Of a stretch of DNA of 42,399 nt, positions 24,084 to 32,748 are shown in pieces. Where the stretch lies: positions 1-42,399 of the forward strand of contig JAUIJZ010000019.1 of assembly GCA_030430715.1 (NCBI GenBank). Direction: 5' to 3'. The stretch is from Alphaproteobacteria bacterium (lineage in GTDB: Bacteria; Pseudomonadota; Alphaproteobacteria; Caulobacterales; Aquidulcibacteraceae). Under the pieces are notes generated by a model. The model worked only from the letters and a program-made list of their open reading frames with translations, did no database searches and was not told where the DNA came from. Made by a program: the position numbers and the translations under genes. The stretch's first letter is position 1, and every line of letters starts with the position of its first letter.

Positions 24084-25889
24084 ATGTATTTCGACGATGA
24101 TGAAGACGAGCGCGATCGCTTCCTGGGTTTTGGCGATCTCGAGCCTGAGATCGAGCCAGAAACCAGCCCCGATCCCGTTCAAGAATTGAATTTCGAACCG
24201 GCTGAAGAGCCGGCCACGATCGATCCTGAGCAGCCGCGTCAGACTGGCGGCTTCTCATGGGCCGGTTTCGCGGGCGGCGTCGCCGCTTTCGTCTGGATGG
24301 GCGGCGCCATTGGCGGCCCGCTTGCCTATTACGGCGTTGAAGCCGTGATGGCGATGGACCCAGCGATTCAGGCCGGCATTCTCGCGCTCGCCTTCGGGCC
24401 TGCGGTGCTGTTCTGGCTTGCCGCTTCAGCCGCCGGCGAAGCCGTGAAAGCGCGTCGCCTCGCGGCCGAGCTCACGCGCATCGCCCAAGGCGAACCGCTT
24501 CCGATCCAACGCGAGGGCGAAGCGCATGCGCAACGTCTCAGCCAGTCGGTGAAGCTTGAAATTGAAGGTCTCAACGACGCCGTCACATCGGCGATGCAGC
24601 GACTTGAAGAGTTCGAGAACGCCGCGCGCCGCAATGCGGCCTGGTTCGACACCGCCATCGCCTCCTCGCGTGAGAACACCGAAGCGATGTCGCATGCGCT
24701 CCAGCGCGAGCGCGACGCGATCGCCGATCTCAATGGCGAACTGAAAGAGCAGTCCGAGACGCTGTCGCACTCGGTCGGCCGTCAGGTCCGCCTGATGCGC
24801 GAAGCGTCCAAGCTTGTGCAGACAGAAGTCGCCGCTGCCGAGGGCGCCCTAGAGGGCCATATCGACACGCTGACCACGTCGGCCAACATGCTGGGCGAAC
24901 GCACGATCGCCATGCAAGCCGCCACCGACGACGCCAGCGACGTCACGGCTACGCTCAGCACGACGCTGACCGGCATGCTCGACGGCCTGGCCGAAGCCAC
25001 GCGCCTCACCGACACGGCGCGTCAATCGACCCAGGATGCGGTGCTTGCAGCCAACGAAACCGCGGCTGCGGTGCGTGAAACCACGCGTAGCGCCGTGTTC
25101 GAAGCCAAACGCGCGGCTCAACTCATCCGCGCCGAAGCTTCGGCCATGCAGGACTCCGCCGCCGACACGCTGGCGCGTCTCAAAGACGCTGCTGACGCCG
25201 CGCGCGCCGCCTCGGAAGAAAGCCAGGCCGCCGCCGACCGTCACGCTGCTTCAATCGAGAAGCGTCTCTCCGCGCTCGCCGTCACGGCCGGTGCGAAGAA
25301 AACGGCCGCGCCGCAAGCGCGCATCGCCGAGCGCACAGTCGAACGCGTTGTCGAGCGTCCCGTGGAACGCGTGGAAGCGCGCGCTGAGCACAGCCTGCAA
25401 ATGGCGGCTAATGCCGCGATTGCTCGCGGCGCCGCACGCGAGCGCGTGGAAGCGGAACAGCCCAAGCGCGTTTTTAAAGGCTTCGGCGGTTGGGGCAATT
25501 TCATGCCTGCGCGCGAAGAAGCTCCGCAAGCTGCCAACGAAGAGCTAGCGACGTTCACGCCGCGCGAAGAGCGCTCGGTCGATGCGATCCTCAAGGAAGA
25601 CGCAATCGACCTGCTCGCTGAAGCTGGCGTCGACATCGATGACGTGCTCGGCGCCAACGCCCTGGTGCGTATCGCCCAGAGCTCGCGTCGTGGCGCAGCG
25701 GCACGCCGTGAAGCGGTGATGGAAGCAGCACCGGTCGCGGTGAACCGCATCGCCCGTCACGTGAAGCGTCACCCCGGCGCCCGCGCTGTGGCGAAGGCGT
25801 TCCGCGCACGTCCCGACCTCGCCAAAGGCGAAAAGAGCGAAGGCGCGATCGTCCGTGCGTTCCTCTTGATCGACGCAGCGATGGCCTAA
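24084..25889 (+). CDS. coiled-coil membrane protein, possible TipN-like polarity factor
   Basis: 601 residues. Acidic N-terminus (1-50), two membrane helices (about 57-85 and 94-118), then a long Ala/Glu/Arg-rich coiled coil (about 125-400), a charged repeat of RTVERVVERPVERV type, and a compact C-terminal domain (about 510-600) with SVDAILKEDAIDLLAEAG and AIVRAFLLIDAAMA. The plan of two membrane helices plus coiled coil recalls Caulobacter TipN, which marks the new pole and works with TipF; orthology is not established. GGGAG supports ATG at 24084, and a sigma-54 promoter lies upstream. The stop overlaps the opposing lipoprotein gene by 4 bp. Confidence 0.6.
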   Translation: MYFDDDEDERDRFLGFGDLEPEIEPETSPDPVQELNFEPAEEPATIDPEQPRQTGGFSWAGFAGGVAAFVWMGGAIGGPLAYYGVEAVMAMDPAIQAGILALAFGPAVLFWLAASAAGEAVKARRLAAELTRIAQGEPLPIQREGEAHAQRLSQSVKLEIEGLNDAVTSAMQRLEEFENAARRNAAWFDTAIASSRENTEAMSHALQRERDAIADLNGELKEQSETLSHSVGRQVRLMREASKLVQTEVAAAEGALEGHIDTLTTSANMLGERTIAMQAATDDASDVTATLSTTLTGMLDGLAEATRLTDTARQSTQDAVLAANETAAAVRETTRSAVFEAKRAAQLIRAEASAMQDSAADTLARLKDAADAARAASEESQAAADRHAASIEKRLSALAVTAGAKKTAAPQARIAERTVERVVERPVERVEARAEHSLQMAANAAIARGAARERVEAEQPKRVFKGFGGWGNFMPAREEAPQAANEELATFTPREERSVDAILKEDAIDLLAEAGVDIDDVLGANALVRIAQSSRRGAAARREAVMEAAPVAVNRIARHVKRHPGARAVAKAFRARPDLAKGEKSEGAIVRAFLLIDAAMA

Positions 25890-26515
25890 GGCTCTTGCGT
25901 CTCCTCCGTTCGCGGAGGAGACGCAGCCAGGTCCTCTGCCGCACGCTCAGCCGCAAACTCCCCAATGCGCGCGCTGCCTTCACGGGCGGCGCGCGTAAGC
26001 GCTTGTGCGGCCACCGAAGATGAGCGCGAGCTCACGGGCGCTTCGGTGCTGATGATCTCCTGCGCGATGATGCGCCGGCCTGGCGCGTTCAGCCGCACAT
26101 TGGCGACAAAGCGCGCCTGCATGCTGCTCTCATCGACCTGGAAGCTCATCACATCCCAACGCACTTCGTAGCGTCCGCGCGCATCGCCGCTGCGCGCAGC
26201 GCCAGCAAAGCGCCCTTGGCGCAGCGTCGTCTCAACCAGCATATCCTGCAGCGCGCCGGCAGCATCGCCGGACCATTGCGTCTGCGCTATGGAAGCAACC
26301 TCATCGCCGGTGCGCCAGATCAGATCCGAGCCCAGCACGGCGTCAACGCCGCCAGGGCGTGCAATCGTCACGACCGCATCGATCGGCGCGCCGCTTGCGC
26401 GCTCAACTGCGCCGGCATCCAGCGCAAACACGCGCGGCGCGGGACCAGGCTCGGGCAAGAGCGAAATACAGCCGCCAAGCAGCAGCGCGGGAAGAAGTAT
26501 AAGTGCGCGCATCAT
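25886..26515 (-). CDS. Mla/PqiC-type ABC transport auxiliary lipoprotein
   Basis: 209 residues. Lipobox LLLGGC (Cys16), then the ABC-type transport auxiliary (PqiC/DUF330) domain with PRVFALDAG, a central VGSDLIWRTGDEV-like strand and SFQVDESSMQARF. Such outer-membrane lipoproteins accompany MCE proteins in lipid transport between membranes. The start overlaps the mlaD stop by 4 bp (ATGA). Its final codons contain a perfect 13-bp hairpin. Confidence 0.82.
   Translation of the reverse strand: MMRALILLPALLLGGCISLLPEPGPAPRVFALDAGAVERASGAPIDAVVTIARPGGVDAVLGSDLIWRTGDEVASIAQTQWSGDAAGALQDMLVETTLRQGRFAGAARSGDARGRYEVRWDVMSFQVDESSMQARFVANVRLNAPGRRIIAQEIISTEAPVSSRSSSVAAQALTRAAREGSARIGEFAAERAAEDLAASPPRTEETQEP
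25896..25925. terminator. 13-bp perfect hairpin in coding 3' end at a convergent junction
   Basis: Arms 25896-25908 and 25913-25925 are perfectly complementary around TTCG. The hairpin starts 7 bp after the stop of the coiled-coil gene and lies in the last codons of the opposing lipoprotein gene. There is no T-tract on either strand. Confidence 0.55.
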
Positions 26516-27357
26516 GGCTGTAGCTCCACACTGGGCCGCGACGCGCGCGGTGCGATTGTTGAGACGCCGTTATCGATCGACTCCGCCGCGCGCGACACGG
26601 AAAGAGTCGCGCGGCGGATTTCCTCAGCGGCGGCTGCGAGTTCAGGCAGCGCCTCGCCGCCCGCGACAGCGGCGGCGTTGTTCACTTCGGCGATGGCGAC
26701 ATCGAGTTCGGCGATACTTTCGCGCATTTCATTGGCCAAGGCCGTGAGCGCGCCCGCCGCCTCGCCCGAACGCGTGATGATGGAGCGGCGGTCGGCCAGT
26801 TGCGTCGAGACGGTTTCAAGGTTTTCGATAATCGCGGAAACGCGCTCGATATTCTCGTCGGTGAGAAGATCGCGCACAGCCGCCATGGCTTCGCTCGCGC
26901 GCATAGCCACTTCTTCGCCGCGCGCCACGATAACGTCGATCTGGCTGCCGCGCCCTTGAAGCTGAGGAACCCGGCCGAAGCCTGAGCGCAGAATTTCAGA
27001 ATCTGGAGAACCCGCCGATAGCTGAATCAAGGTGACGCCCGTAAGCCCAATCGGCTCAAGCTGCCCGGTGGAATTCTCACGCACAGGCACGTCCGAGGAC
27101 ACGCGGATGCGGGCGATGACGCGATTGGTGTTGTCAGGGTCGATGCGTAAATCCAACACTTCGCCGACCTTGATGCCGTTGAAGCGCACTTCGCCGCCCT
27201 CGGTGAGGCCCCGCACTGGATCATCGAACACAACATCGTATTCATTGAAGCCGCGCCGGAGCGAGCCGGTCGACATCCACATCGCGAATAGGAGGATCAG
27301 GATGACGCCAATCACGGTCGCCGCGCCGATCATCACATAATTAGCTTTCGTCTCCAT
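26512..27357 (-). CDS. mlaD: MlaD-family MCE protein
   Basis: 281 residues. One N-terminal membrane helix (about 7-28), then a single MCE domain: DVVFDDPVRGLTEGGEVRFNGIKVGEV, with the GLTGVTLIQLS strand, followed by a helical C-terminal part. MlaD forms hexameric rings that carry phospholipid through the periplasm. GGAGG lies within the end of mlaF. The spacing of 3 bp from mlaF and the ATGA overlap with the lipoprotein gene show one operon. Confidence 0.92.
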   Translation of the reverse strand: METKANYVMIGAATVIGVILILLFAMWMSTGSLRRGFNEYDVVFDDPVRGLTEGGEVRFNGIKVGEVLDLRIDPDNTNRVIARIRVSSDVPVRENSTGQLEPIGLTGVTLIQLSAGSPDSEILRSGFGRVPQLQGRGSQIDVIVARGEEVAMRASEAMAAVRDLLTDENIERVSAIIENLETVSTQLADRRSIITRSGEAAGALTALANEMRESIAELDVAIAEVNNAAAVAGGEALPELAAAAEEIRRATLSVSRAAESIDNGVSTIAPRASRPSVELQP

Positions 27358-27360
27358 CCT

Positions 27361-28122
27361 TCACCCTCCGGCGGCGCGCCCAGCGGCGCGGCCACGCGGC
27401 CCTGAGAAATAATCCTTCACCCACCCTTCGGCGTCCGCAGCAATGTCCGCGATTGCGCCGAGAGCAGCGACCTTTCCTTTGTACAAAACCGCCACCCGGT
27501 CGCAGATGGCGTGCAGCGTATCCAGATCGTGCGTCACCAGGAATACGGTCAAACCCAATGAATGGGCTAGATCCTGGATCATACGATCGAAGTTTTCTGC
27601 CGAGATCGGGTCGAGGCCCGCCGTCGGCTCATCGAGAAACAAAAGCTCCGGATCAAGCGCGAGCGCGCGCGCCACAGCGGCGCGCTTGCGCATGCCGCCG
27701 GAAATCTGCGCAGGGCGCTTGTAGTGTGCGTCCGAACCCAGCCCCGCCATGGCCAATTTCAGGCCAGCGATCTCGCTCCGCAACTCTGGCGAAAGCTGCG
27801 TATGCTCCCGCAGCGGCGCTTCGACGTTCTCAAGCACGGTCAGATTGGAAAACAGCGCGCCGTCCTGAAACATCACGCCCATGCGCGGCTCGCGCCCTTG
27901 CGCCTCGTGATAGGGAAAACCGATATTGCCTTCGGTCGGCGGATCGAGACCGACAATCTCGCGCAGCAAGACAGACTTGCCGCATCCCGACGGACCGACA
28001 ACGCCAAGAATCTCGCCACGCCGCACATCAAGGTCGAGCCCGTCATGCACGGTCTGCCGGCCAAAGCGGGTAACGAGACCACGCACGCGAATGGCGATGT
28101 CTTGTTGGCTCTCTGGACTCAC
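27361..28122 (-). CDS. mlaF: MlaF-type ATP-binding protein
   Basis: 253 residues. Walker A GPSGCGKS (43-50), signature SGGMRKRAAVARAL (from 141), Walker B LLFLDEPTAGLDP (Asp164-Glu165) and H-loop VTHD are intact, with the SGGM signature typical of MlaF/Mkl. The start is GTG at 28122, overlapping the mlaE stop (GTGA); the longer open frame to 28383 is a shadow inside mlaE. It powers phospholipid movement through MlaE. Confidence 0.93.
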   Translation of the reverse strand: MSPESQQDIAIRVRGLVTRFGRQTVHDGLDLDVRRGEILGVVGPSGCGKSVLLREIVGLDPPTEGNIGFPYHEAQGREPRMGVMFQDGALFSNLTVLENVEAPLREHTQLSPELRSEIAGLKLAMAGLGSDAHYKRPAQISGGMRKRAAVARALALDPELLFLDEPTAGLDPISAENFDRMIQDLAHSLGLTVFLVTHDLDTLHAICDRVAVLYKGKVAALGAIADIAADAEGWVKDYFSGPRGRAAGRAAGG

Positions 28123-29252
28123 CAATCCATCTCCAGGAACCAGAGCGCGAACAGCGCATCTAAGAGAATGACCATGAAGATGGCTTGCACCACCGAGGAG
28201 GTCACACGCGTGCCGAGCGAGCCGACATCGCCGCCGACCGAGAGACCCTGCTTGCAGCCGATCGTAGCCAATACCAACGCGAACGCAGGCGCTTTGACGA
28301 AACCGACCCAGAAATGCTGCGCCGGCACGACTTCGGAAATACGCGCGATAAACATGGCCGGGCTGACTCCCAGCGCGGCCCAACTCACGAGCATGCCGCC
28401 GAACATGCCCGCCATCATCGCCGCAAATGTGAGGATCGGCGTCATCGCCAGCATGGCCAGCATGCGCGGAACGACCAGCGCCTCCATCGGATCAATGCCG
28501 ATCACGCGCATGGCGTCCACTTCTTGGCGCATCTTCATCGCGCCGATCTCTGCGGTGAACGCAGAGTTTGTGCGCCCCGCGAGAATGACAGCGGTGATGA
28601 CGACGCCGAATTCGCGCAGCATCGACACCGTAACCAGTTCGACGACGAAAACCGTTGCGCCGAAATCCTGCAGAATGCGCGCGCCCAAATACGCGACCAC
28701 AAGGCCGATAAAAAAGGAAAGCAACGCCACGATCGGCAGAGCGTTGAGGCCGGCGCTTTCAGCCACGTGCACAATCGATGTCCAGCGCAAGCGGCGCGGA
28801 TTGGCGAGCACGCGTCCAAGCACAACCATCGTTTCGCCGAAAAAGCCGATGGTCTCGACAATCTCTTCGCCAATCGCCGCCATGATGCGGCCGACGCGTT
28901 CCAGAAAACCTTTCAGCCCATGCCAACGTTCCGGCGCCTCGGCCGGCTCTCCCAATGCCTTGCGCGCCGTCGCCAACAATTGCTTGGCGTTCTGATGCTG
29001 TCCGCGAATGGCGATGCGCTCGGAATCGCCGACAGGACTCTCGCGAAAAGTGCGGTCGATCAGATAGGCGCCGGCGACATCCATACGCCCCAACGCGCTG
29101 ACATCGACCGCGGCGCCGGGAACAAGCTTTTGGCCAATCTCACGCAAAGCGCTTTCGAGGCCAGCGATGGTGTCCACCGTCCAGTCCCCGCGCAGCGCCA
29201 AAACCGGCGCGCGCTCCTCTTCAATCAGATCGAAAGCGGCCTCAGCGGCCAT
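28119..29252 (-). CDS. mlaE: MlaE permease with fused N-terminal STAS domain
   Basis: 377 residues. An N-terminal STAS domain (about 8-95, with VDVSALGRMDVAGAYLIDRTF) corresponds to the separate MlaB of E. coli; the MlaE permease domain follows with EFGVVITAVILAGRTNSAFTAE and MRVIGIDPMEALVVPR, its signatures. The fusion is common in alphaproteobacteria. ATG at 29252 is preferred because STAS begins right after; the frame upstream to 29333 is not conserved in type. The MFS gene upstream on the same strand ends 111 bp earlier without a terminator. Confidence 0.93.
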   Translation of the reverse strand: MAAEAAFDLIEEERAPVLALRGDWTVDTIAGLESALREIGQKLVPGAAVDVSALGRMDVAGAYLIDRTFRESPVGDSERIAIRGQHQNAKQLLATARKALGEPAEAPERWHGLKGFLERVGRIMAAIGEEIVETIGFFGETMVVLGRVLANPRRLRWTSIVHVAESAGLNALPIVALLSFFIGLVVAYLGARILQDFGATVFVVELVTVSMLREFGVVITAVILAGRTNSAFTAEIGAMKMRQEVDAMRVIGIDPMEALVVPRMLAMLAMTPILTFAAMMAGMFGGMLVSWAALGVSPAMFIARISEVVPAQHFWVGFVKAPAFALVLATIGCKQGLSVGGDVGSLGTRVTSSVVQAIFMVILLDALFALWFLEMDW

Positions 29253-29363
29253 ATCTGCCCCGGCTCCGTTTCTCGTACGCCCCACGATAAGACGTAACAG
29301 AAAAGAGAAGGCAAAGAAGCCGAACGCGCCCAAGCGGCGATGTTCTCGCCATTGGGGAATACG

Positions 29364-30542
29364 TTAAGAGTGTATTTCCGAGCGAGGACGCTGCGTGAGC
29401 AGCATGAGCGCCACGGCGCCGCCCACTGCCGCCATTGCCGCCATCGCCCAATATCCGCGGGCGCCGCCCGCATCATAGAGCCAGCCCGACATTAAAGTGG
29501 CCGCGCCCATGAACAAGCCGCTGGAGATCGCCGAATAGAGCGTCTGCGCCATCGCCGCCGCCGATTGCGGCGCTTCGCGATAGATGAGGCGCATGGCGCC
29601 GACATGGGTGGCGGCGAAGGAAAGTGTGTGCAGCACCTGCAACGGCCAAAGCACGAACCCCACCGGCGCAAAGCCCATGCAGAGCCAACGCAGCACCGAT
29701 CCCGCCGCGCCAATAATGAGCAACATCTCTGGCGAAAAACGCCGCTCGATCCAGACTAGGCACCAAAGGAACACGACTTCGAGCAAAACACCGACCGCCC
29801 ACAACGCGCCGATCATCTCGGACGAGATGCCTTGGCCGCGCCAGACGATGGTCGAGAAGCCGTAATAGAAGGCGTGTGCGCTCTGGATGAGTCCAGACGC
29901 TATGATGAGGATTAAGAAGCGGCGCGTGCGCAGCAAAGCCGTAAAGCCCGAGCGGCGCGGACCATGCGTCACCGGCGCCGGGTCAGGTTTCAATACGATT
30001 GCGGAAATGAACATGGCGGCGAGGCCGCACAACACCCAAGCGACCACCGCGCCTAAACCGAACCGCGAAATCAAAATACCGCCGGCGACATTGGCGACGA
30101 TGAAACAGGCCGAGCCGATGCCGCGCGCAACGCCATAGCTAATCTTGCCTTCGGCCGTCGCCCGCAACGCAAGCGCTTCGCTCAAAGGCACGAACGCCTG
30201 CATCAGCGACAAAGCAATGAAGCCAATCGCCATGAGCGACCAGAATTCGTCGGCAAGCGTAAAAAACGCGACGAAGGCGATGAATGAGCCCAGCGCCACC
30301 GCGCGCAAAGGCATGCGCCGGTCCGCGGCGCCATCGGCCCAATAGGCGATCGCCGGCCCCACCACGATGCGCGCCAATTGCGACAGCGAAAGCACCGCGC
30401 CGATCGCCGCGCCGTCGAGCCCACGCTCGATCTCAAGCCAGCGCGGCAGAAACACCAGCGTCACGCCGGTCGTTCCGTGCAACGCCGACAGCGCCAGCGT
30501 GACCCGCGCGGCGGGCGAATCGAGAAGCGCTTTGCTGATCAC
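29364..30542 (-). CDS. MFS transporter (MFS_1_like / HcaT-type)
   Basis: 392 residues with about 12 membrane helices in two halves. The segments FLPRWLEIERGLDGAAIGAVLS, RIVVGPAIAYWADGAADRR and the second-half GALWAVGVLLEVVFLW match the PPP/HcaT-like (MFS_1_like) group, whose members carry phenylpropionate or nucleosides. The substrate is not known here. It may be co-transcribed with the Mla operon, but a 111-bp gap leaves this open. Divergent from the proline iminopeptidase gene, 79 bp apart. Confidence 0.83.
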   Translation of the reverse strand: MISKALLDSPAARVTLALSALHGTTGVTLVFLPRWLEIERGLDGAAIGAVLSLSQLARIVVGPAIAYWADGAADRRMPLRAVALGSFIAFVAFFTLADEFWSLMAIGFIALSLMQAFVPLSEALALRATAEGKISYGVARGIGSACFIVANVAGGILISRFGLGAVVAWVLCGLAAMFISAIVLKPDPAPVTHGPRRSGFTALLRTRRFLILIIASGLIQSAHAFYYGFSTIVWRGQGISSEMIGALWAVGVLLEVVFLWCLVWIERRFSPEMLLIIGAAGSVLRWLCMGFAPVGFVLWPLQVLHTLSFAATHVGAMRLIYREAPQSAAAMAQTLYSAISSGLFMGAATLMSGWLYDAGGARGYWAMAAMAAVGGAVALMLLTQRPRSEIHS

Positions 30543-30621
30543 GCTAAAAACCTAGACATGAGCCGCCTGCGCGGCAGCACGCGGCTTGCGCCGCATCGCG
30601 CACGCTCGTAACCCAGACGGC

Positions 30622-31602
30622 ATGTACGGCCAATCATCTCCGCCCCGCCGCGACCTTTACCCCGCCATCGAGCCGTCGCACAGCGGCATGCTCCGGGTAT
30701 CTGATCTGCACTCGGTCTATTACGAGCAATGCGGGCCGGCCAACGGACTCCCGGCGCTGGCGCTGCACGGCGGACCGGGCGGAGGCATCTCGCCGGAAAT
30801 GCGCCGCTTCTTCGACCCTGCGCGCTACCGCGTTGTGCTGATGGACCAGCGCGGCTGCGGACGCTCCACGCCGCACGCCGAATTGCGCGAGAACACCACT
30901 TGGGATCTGGTCGCCGACATCGAACGCGTGCGTGAGATGCTGGGCATCGACAAATGGGTGGTGTTCGGCGGGTCATGGGGCTCGACGCTGGCGCTGGCTT
31001 ACGCCGCCACACATCCCGAGCGCGTGGCGGGCCTGGTGCTGCGCGGCATCTTTCTGGTGCGAAAATCAGAGATCGAATGGTTTTACCAGAAGGGCGCGAG
31101 CCATGTGTTCCCGGATGCATACGCGCGCTATGTCTCGGCCATTCCCGAAGACGAACGCGGCGATCTGCTGCACGCTTTCCATCGCCGGCTGACATCGAGC
31201 GATTACAACGAGCGCGTACGCGCCGCACGCGCTTGGTCGCGCTGGGAAGGCGAAACCATCTCGTTCGCCGGCCCAAGCGCGCTGCCCACGCGCTTCAACG
31301 AAGACCGCTTCGTCGAAGCCTTCGCGCGCATCGAGAACCATTATTTCGTCAATGACGGATTTTTCTCGCATGACGGCTGGCTATTGGATCAGGCGCAACG
31401 CCTGCGCCATATTCCCTGCCGCATCGCGCACGGCCGCTACGATATGTGCACGCCGCTCTCCAATGCGTGGGATTTGAAGCAGCGCTGGCCGGAAGCGGAA
31501 CTCGAAATCATCCCGGACGCCGGCCACTCATCCCTGGAGCCCGGCATTGTCGATGCGCTGATCCGGGCGACAGATTGGATGGCTGATCGCGGCGCTTGGT
31601 AG
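30622..31602 (+). CDS. pip: proline iminopeptidase
   Basis: 326-residue alpha/beta hydrolase of peptidase family S33. Oxyanion-hole motif HGGPGGG (49-55), the DQRGCGRS block (75-82), nucleophile Ser118 in GGSWGS, Asp274 in HGRYDMCTP and His302 in DAGHSS form the complete set. It removes N-terminal proline from peptides in the cytoplasm. ATG at 30622 starts the family-typical LYPAIEP segment; the frame from 30586 is an extension. Its stop abuts the rodA stop exactly. Confidence 0.93.
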   Translation: MYGQSSPPRRDLYPAIEPSHSGMLRVSDLHSVYYEQCGPANGLPALALHGGPGGGISPEMRRFFDPARYRVVLMDQRGCGRSTPHAELRENTTWDLVADIERVREMLGIDKWVVFGGSWGSTLALAYAATHPERVAGLVLRGIFLVRKSEIEWFYQKGASHVFPDAYARYVSAIPEDERGDLLHAFHRRLTSSDYNERVRAARAWSRWEGETISFAGPSALPTRFNEDRFVEAFARIENHYFVNDGFFSHDGWLLDQAQRLRHIPCRIAHGRYDMCTPLSNAWDLKQRWPEAELEIIPDAGHSSLEPGIVDALIRATDWMADRGAW

Positions 31603-31620
31603 CTACCAGAGCCAGCCGCG
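31588..31620. terminator. hairpin spanning the pip/rodA stop codons
   Basis: The palindrome TGGTAGCTACCA (31597-31608) contains both stop codons and is enclosed by CGCGGC (31588-31593) pairing with GCCGCG (31615-31620). There is no T-tract. Both genes end inside it. Confidence 0.5.
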
Positions 31621-32748
31621 CGCGCCGTGCTGATCGCGGTGCATGTCGATCGAAAGCACGATGGCGAAGCCCGCCATAAGCGTGAACATGGCGGTGCCGC
31701 CGAATGAAATGATCGGCAGCGGAATGCCGACAACCGGCACAAGGCCGATCACCATCGCCGTGTTGATGAACACGTAGCACGCCAAAGTCGCCGCGACGCC
31801 CGCGGCCGCAAGCTTGCCGAACATGGAGCGCGCCTTGTAAGCGACTTGCAGCGTCAGCGCCATCAGCGCGCCGAACAGCGCCAGCACGAACGCGCCGCCG
31901 AGCAGGCCGAATTCTTCGACGATCATCGTGAAGATGAAGTCGGTGTGCTTTTCCGGCAGGAAGTCGAGCTGGCTTTGCGTGCCCTGCAAATAGCCGCGCC
32001 CGAGCAGCCCAGCGGAACCAATGGCGATTTTCGATTGCAGCACGTGATAGCCCGCGCCAAGCGGGTCTTGCGTGATGCCTAGAAAGACATCCACGCGCTC
32101 GCGCTGATATTCGTGCAAGATGCTGGTGTAAGCGAAGATCGCCCCGCCCACCGCGACAATCGCGCCGGCGGCGATGATGCGCCACAACAAGCCGCCCAGA
32201 AACATGACGATGATGCCGGCAAACAGCACCAGCATCGAGGTGCCGAGGTCCGGCTGGTGCATGATAAGCGCCACTGGCGCGGCGATCATCAAGAAGGCCG
32301 GTATCACCCAAAGCACGGTGCCGGTCTTGCGCGCGTCGAGCTGATGATAATAGCGCGCCAGCGCCAATACGATGCCGATCTTCATCAGCTCGGAGGGCTG
32401 AATAGACAAGGGCCCGATGTCGAGCCAGCGTTGCGCGCCCATGCGCGTGGCGCCGAACAGCTCAACGCCAACCAAGAGCAACAATGCGCCCGCATAAAGC
32501 GGGTAAGCGATAGCAAGCCAAAAGCGCGCATCGAGAAACATCGCCGCGATGGTGACGACGGCAAGCATGATTGCGAACCGCATGCCATGCGTCAGCGGCA
32601 TGTCGGTCCATGCGCCGGAAGACACTGAAAAGTGCATCAGCACGCCGACAAAGGCGAGCGCGCACAGGATAGTGATGATGCCCCAATTGAGCTTGCGGAA
32701 GCGCTCGAAAATCGTGTTCGGGCCTGCGCCGATGGTGAGCGTGCTCAT
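31603..32748 (-). CDS. rodA: rod-shape glycosyltransferase RodA
   Basis: 381 residues, SEDS family with about ten membrane helices. RodA polymerises glycan strands for lateral wall growth together with PBP2. Recognisable segments: GAQRWLDIGPLSIQPSELMKIG, HQPDLGTSMLVL, and EKHTDFIFTMIVEEFGLLGG, including the region holding the catalytic Asp in the large loop. The ATG overlaps the mrdA stop (ATGA). Last gene of the elongasome operon. Confidence 0.96.
   Translation of the reverse strand: MSTLTIGAGPNTIFERFRKLNWGIITILCALAFVGVLMHFSVSSGAWTDMPLTHGMRFAIMLAVVTIAAMFLDARFWLAIAYPLYAGALLLLVGVELFGATRMGAQRWLDIGPLSIQPSELMKIGIVLALARYYHQLDARKTGTVLWVIPAFLMIAAPVALIMHQPDLGTSMLVLFAGIIVMFLGGLLWRIIAAGAIVAVGGAIFAYTSILHEYQRERVDVFLGITQDPLGAGYHVLQSKIAIGSAGLLGRGYLQGTQSQLDFLPEKHTDFIFTMIVEEFGLLGGAFVLALFGALMALTLQVAYKARSMFGKLAAAGVAATLACYVFINTAMVIGLVPVVGIPLPIISFGGTAMFTLMAGFAIVLSIDMHRDQHGARGWLW

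Noticed and set aside
28185-29297. 370-codon plus-strand frame opposite mlaE
   Set aside because: His/Arg-rich antisense translation of a clear MlaE permease gene.
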